Below are positions 32,759-36,251 of a stretch of DNA of 36,251 nt, in pieces. The position numbers and the translations under genes were made by a program. The notes under the pieces are model-generated. The model worked only from the letters and a program-made list of their open reading frames with translations, had not been told where the DNA came from and ran no database searches. The stretch is from positions 1 to 36,251 of the forward strand of contig JAAXJX010000045.1 of NCBI GenBank assembly GCA_012269595.1, in the 5' to 3' direction. Positions within the stretch are counted from its first letter, which is position 1. Each line of letters begins with the position of its first letter. This DNA is from Planctomycetia bacterium. Lineage in GTDB: Bacteria > Planctomycetota > UBA8108 > UBA1146.

Positions 32759-35388
32759 ATCACGACTTTTCTTTCTCTCCAGCTACCACAAGGCGTGACC
32801 TGTGGTGGTTGAGCCTGTTGCTGACCTGTGCTTTTCCAATTTCCGGAGAAGGGCAAAACGGAGACAGAAAAGGGGAAGTCCAGCAGGAGAACTGGCGCCA
32901 GTGGAATGTACCGGAAGCCCCCGTCCTTTCGCCGGAAGAAGCTCTCGCTTCCTTTCAAATTGCTCCTGGATTCCGCATTGAGTTAGCGGCCAGCGAACCT
33001 TCCGTCGTCGATCCTGTTGCCATGGCATGGGATGAAGAGGGTCGGCTTTGGGTCGTCGAGATGCGCTCTTACATGCCCGATGTGGATGGCAATGGTGAAA
33101 CTGACCCGGTCGGACAAATCGGGGTGCTGGAGGATCTGAATGGGGATGGTTTCTATGAAACCCGTCACACTTTCCTCGACCGCCTCATCAATCCCCGGGC
33201 GATCAGTATCGTCGAAGGAGGCGTACTGGTCGGAGAACCTCCAAATCTCTGGTACTGCCAGGACTTCGATGGGGACTATCGCTGCGATCGCAGGACGAGG
33301 GTCAGTCACTACGGAACCGACGACCCCGATCATGTCGAGCACACCGACAATGGTCTTGTCAGGGCCCTCGACAATTGGATCTACAATTCGAAGAGCAGTC
33401 GTAAATTCCGCTTCGATCTTGTGGAGGGAAAACCGCAACTGATCGACGCACCCACAGCATTTCGGGGACAATGGGGAATCGTTCAGGACGATCTCGGCCG
33501 GTTACACTACAACCACAACTCGACATGGATCCTCGCCGACCCATTACCAACAGAGTTGCTTCTGGCGAACCCCTGGTGTGGCAAGACGATCGGGCAGCCT
33601 GCACGTGCCGGGCAAACCGTGGTCCCCGATCCTTCCACCTGGCCGGTACGGATCAATCCAGGGATCAACCGGGGTTATCAGGGGCCCATGCTCCGGGCAG
33701 ACGGACGCTTGAAAAGAAACACTGCAGCCTCAGGTGTGGCCATCCTTCGCAGTGACCTTTGGGGACCCGATTGGAATGGCAGGGCTTTTGTTCCCGAAGC
33801 AGCGGGGAATCTCGTCGCAGCCTTCGAAGTGCAGGAAAACGGCACCGGGCTTCGAGGGCAACAGCTGGTGTGGGAGCACCCGGAGTATGGTCAACAGGCT
33901 TTTGTGGCCAGTACCGATGAGAGATTTCGCCCCGTCGATGCAAAGCTCGGACCGGACGGGCACCTCTACATCATCGACATGTACCGGGGCATCATTCAAC
34001 ACCGTCAGTTCGTCACCAGTTATCTGCGCAAACAGATCGAGGAAAGAGGCCTGGCTGAACCGGTCGGACTCGGAAGAATCTGGCGGGTTGTCCCCGAGAA
34101 ATACGATTCCTCACAGGTCGATACTGCGGCTGACCTTTCCATCCTTCAGAGCATGGAAGGTCAGGTTGCCGCTCTCAGTGATTCGAATGGCTGGATTCGG
34201 GATACCGCTCAACGCCTGTTGGTCGAATCCGCCTCACCCGCCGTTGTTCCGCTGCTGAAACCGATACTGGGAGATGAAGAGGCATTCCTGGCAGCAAGAG
34301 TCCATTCGCTGCGAACACTCGCAGGCCTGGGTCAGTTGAACAGTGCGGATCTCAACACAGTGCTGTCTTCCTCCAGCCCTGAATTACGCCGTATCGGCTG
34401 TCAGGTATTGGCCGAGCTGACCACTCCCGATTCTGATTGGCAAAACTGTATTCCAGCCCTGATCACACCACAGAGTGGTGAATCCCGGATCGACACGATG
34501 CACAGGGCCATCGCTCTTTCCGCCATGAAGGAAAATGAAATCGCCCTCGCAGGTCTCTTCTCGATCCTCAGGGACCACGGCGATTCTCCCCATGTTCGTC
34601 TTGCAGCACTCAGCCAGTGGGACGACTACCAGGTGGAAAGACTCAGCCGCTTTCTGTCGACCGATTTTGCCAGCGAGGATTTCTCCGGATTTCTTTCACT
34701 CGTCAATGAAGTCACCCGCTCTGCTCTCTACAAGGATCCCCATTCACTGCCCCTGATTCTCGAAATGATCGGCGAGCTGGACTCCCTTGATCTCCGATTC
34801 TCTGCGGTGGTGGCAGGCATCGACTTCGCCTTTCAACAAAAGCGCTGGAATCCTCCCGCTCTTTCAGAGATCCCCCCCACGCTCACCCGGGATGATCTCC
34901 CTGAAGCCCTGTCGGTGGCTTGTCAGAAAATCGCAGCTCAGCTGCTGATTTCCAAATCAGAGAAGGAGACCCTTCGACCATGGACTGAGCAGGAAAGAAG
35001 ATGGGCAAAATCTGGCGCCCGTGCTTTCGCATCCTCCTGTTCGTCTTGCCATGGATCCGGCGGCCAGGGCTTGCCAGGGTTGGGTCCCTCCCTTCAGGGA
35101 AGTGAATGGTTGCTGGGAGAGGAAGATGTTCCCATTCGCATCATCCTCGATGGCCTGACAGGCCCCATCACTGTCGACGGAGAAGTTTGGGATCTGACCA
35201 TGCCCGGCCATCGGGAAAACCCGAAGATGACCGATACAGAAATCTCCGCACTCCTCACGTGGATTCGCAGGCAATGGGGACATGGAGCCGACCCGGTTTC
35301 CCCGGAAACAGTCCAACGGGTTCGTGAAAAAACTGCCGATCGCAAAGAGCCGTGGACCGCTGAACTGCTGAGGGAAGGCTCACGATGA
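32755..35388 (+). CDS. PVC-type haem-binding c-cytochrome with dehydrogenase-like propeller
   Basis: This 877-residue secreted protein has an N-terminal hydrophobic segment (about 16-31) that probably acts as a signal peptide. The first half matches the putative membrane-bound dehydrogenase domain common in PVC bacteria: FQIAPGFRIELAASEP, MAWDEEGRLWVVEMRSY, LEDLNGDGFYE and KLGPDGHLYIIDMYRGIIQH. A helical HEAT-like region follows (about 455-700). The C-terminus is a mono-haem cytochrome c domain with CSSCH at 762-766 and LPGLGPSLQGSEW, then LTMPGH, which can supply the axial Met. This architecture is considered specific to Planctomycetes-Verrucomicrobia-type genomes and is often linked to DUF1080 proteins, as here. 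The substrate is unknown; a sugar or sugar-derived alcohol is a plausible inference. Confidence 0.9.
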   Translation: MNHDFSFSPATTRRDLWWLSLLLTCAFPISGEGQNGDRKGEVQQENWRQWNVPEAPVLSPEEALASFQIAPGFRIELAASEPSVVDPVAMAWDEEGRLWVVEMRSYMPDVDGNGETDPVGQIGVLEDLNGDGFYETRHTFLDRLINPRAISIVEGGVLVGEPPNLWYCQDFDGDYRCDRRTRVSHYGTDDPDHVEHTDNGLVRALDNWIYNSKSSRKFRFDLVEGKPQLIDAPTAFRGQWGIVQDDLGRLHYNHNSTWILADPLPTELLLANPWCGKTIGQPARAGQTVVPDPSTWPVRINPGINRGYQGPMLRADGRLKRNTAASGVAILRSDLWGPDWNGRAFVPEAAGNLVAAFEVQENGTGLRGQQLVWEHPEYGQQAFVASTDERFRPVDAKLGPDGHLYIIDMYRGIIQHRQFVTSYLRKQIEERGLAEPVGLGRIWRVVPEKYDSSQVDTAADLSILQSMEGQVAALSDSNGWIRDTAQRLLVESASPAVVPLLKPILGDEEAFLAARVHSLRTLAGLGQLNSADLNTVLSSSSPELRRIGCQVLAELTTPDSDWQNCIPALITPQSGESRIDTMHRAIALSAMKENEIALAGLFSILRDHGDSPHVRLAALSQWDDYQVERLSRFLSTDFASEDFSGFLSLVNEVTRSALYKDPHSLPLILEMIGELDSLDLRFSAVVAGIDFAFQQKRWNPPALSEIPPTLTRDDLPEALSVACQKIAAQLLISKSEKETLRPWTEQERRWAKSGARAFASSCSSCHGSGGQGLPGLGPSLQGSEWLLGEEDVPIRIILDGLTGPITVDGEVWDLTMPGHRENPKMTDTEISALLTWIRRQWGHGADPVSPETVQRVREKTADRKEPWTAELLREGSR

Positions 35389-36251
35389 TCAGTCCTGTTC
35401 TGCTGCTGCTGTCGACCATCGGACTCATCTTTACCGAGCCAGCCCCTTCAGCCTCTTCGGATAAAGACACCGTGCGGTGGCAAGATTTGACTCCCCCGGA
35501 GGATCTGAGGGGTTGGAAAGTGTGTTGTGGCCCAGCCCGATACGAGGTCAGGGACGGCGTGGTCACAGGGACCACTGTTCCTGGAAGCCCGAATACATTT
35601 CTGATTACAGAAAAAAAATATGGCGACTTTGAACTCGAATATGAGTTCAAGGTAGACAGTCGATTGAATGCCGGAGTACAGATCCGCAGCGAAGTTGTCA
35701 ATCAACGCATGCGTGGCTGCCAGATCGAAATCGATATGGATGAAAATCGGCAACGATTCTGGAGTGCAGGGATTTACGAAGAGGGTGATCGGGGCTGGCT
35801 CTGTGACCTGTCAAAAAACCCGGAAGCCATCGCCGCGCACAACATCGACGAATGGAATCACGTTCGCGTGGTCACACGTGGAGCCATGATCGAAACCTAT
35901 CTGAATGGTGTCGCTGCAGCGAAGACATGGTGCGGTCAACGCCTGAAAGGGGTCATCGGTCTTCAGGTTCATGGCGTCGGTGCGGATCAAACCGAGCCTC
36001 TCAAGGTTCAATGGAGAAAGCTGAAAATCAGGGATCATGGCGAACACCAATGGATCACCATTCTGGATTCAGCCCAAACTCCCCCCCAGTCCACCGACGG
36101 GGGATCCTCTCTGCCCCTTTGGAAATTCACTCCCGACTCGGCTACCGAAAGCCTGAAACTCCGCCTCGATTTGAATGAGAAGCAGTCATGGAGCTTTCGT
36201 CAGGGGGACCTTTCCTACAAATTCAACGCCGCCGGAAACTCCTTCAGTTTC
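35385..36251 (+). CDS. DUF1080 (3-keto-disaccharide hydrolase-like) protein, cut by right edge
   Basis: The ATG at 35385 overlaps the cytochrome stop (ATGA), and 289 codons are visible with no stop before the window ends, so the gene is incomplete. A hydrophobic N-terminus (MISPVLLLLSTIGLIF) acts as signal peptide. The DUF1080 jelly-roll is recognisable through GDFELEYEFKV, NAGVQIRSE, GCQIEIDMDEN, WSAGIYEEGDRGWL, WNHVRVV and MIETYLNGV, ending about residue 217. From about residue 225 a new, partly visible segment starts that I cannot identify. DUF1080 proteins act on or bind 3-keto-glycosides and are frequent partners of PVC-type cytochromes. The role here is probably in extracytoplasmic glycan or disaccharide turnover. 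Confidence 0.85.
   Translation, partial: MISPVLLLLSTIGLIFTEPAPSASSDKDTVRWQDLTPPEDLRGWKVCCGPARYEVRDGVVTGTTVPGSPNTFLITEKKYGDFELEYEFKVDSRLNAGVQIRSEVVNQRMRGCQIEIDMDENRQRFWSAGIYEEGDRGWLCDLSKNPEAIAAHNIDEWNHVRVVTRGAMIETYLNGVAAAKTWCGQRLKGVIGLQVHGVGADQTEPLKVQWRKLKIRDHGEHQWITILDSAQTPPQSTDGGSSLPLWKFTPDSATESLKLRLDLNEKQSWSFRQGDLSYKFNAAGNSFSF

Overview
The window looks like a chromosomal segment of a Planctomycetota (PVC-group) bacterium. The taxonomic signals are a long secreted protein of the PVC-type haem-binding c-cytochrome family followed by a DUF1080 protein, two tandem di-haem DUF1111 proteins (one with a planctomycete-style dockerin/EF-hand N-terminus), and a MoxR-DUF58-VWA gene cluster of the type common in that phylum. 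Composition is moderately GC-rich, coding density is high, and adjacent genes in operons usually overlap by 1-4 bases (ATGA, GTGA, TAATG, TGATG). I see no rRNA, tRNA, CRISPR, insertion sequence or prophage. The species cannot be named from this sequence alone.

Layout. (1) Positions 1-13247, all on the minus strand: an eight-gene run transcribed leftwards, in which every junction overlaps. It encodes a MoxR AAA+ ATPase, a DUF58 protein, a BatA-like membrane VWA protein, a second membrane VWA protein with a glutamine-amidotransferase-like domain, a secreted PQQ-type beta-propeller protein, a secreted prenyltransferase-like alpha/alpha-toroid protein, a DUF4175-like membrane protein and a secreted coiled-coil protein. 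The last gene runs off the left edge in a 9-bp tandem repeat that encodes Gly-Gln-Gln. (2) 13248-13847: a roughly 600-bp divergent intergenic region with a candidate promoter and hairpin in front of guaB. (3) 13848-19224, plus strand: guaB and guaA for GMP synthesis, a 33-codon membrane microprotein, then ribH-nusB-ftsY with ATGA overlaps. (4) 19197-23164, minus strand: a matrixin-like lipoprotein protease that overlaps the 3' end of ftsY, a strong intrinsic terminator, and two tandem di-haem DUF1111 proteins. (5) 23338-24204, minus strand: a TauE/SafE-type transporter. (6) 24410-27231, plus strand: the alpha (gamma-alpha fused) and beta subunits of a 2-oxoacid:ferredoxin oxidoreductase. (7) 27252-32199, minus strand: a ROK kinase, NagA, TldD and PmbA operon. 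(8) 32399 to the right edge, plus strand: a Mpo1-like (DUF962) membrane protein, the PVC-type cytochrome and a DUF1080 protein that is cut by the edge.

How they fit together. Regions 3 and 6 are core metabolism and housekeeping: guanine nucleotides, riboflavin, antitermination, SRP receptor and ferredoxin-linked 2-oxoacid oxidation. Region 7 joins amino-sugar catabolism to a TldD/PmbA protease pair. Regions 4 and 8 are extracytoplasmic redox and carbohydrate-related proteins. Region 1 is the best candidate for an incompletely described system. Its organisation suggests a MoxR chaperone acting on several VWA proteins, with secreted scaffold or sensor proteins co-expressed, but no substrate can be read from the sequence. 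Separately, GuaB resembles eukaryotic IMP dehydrogenases much more than the usual bacterial enzyme.
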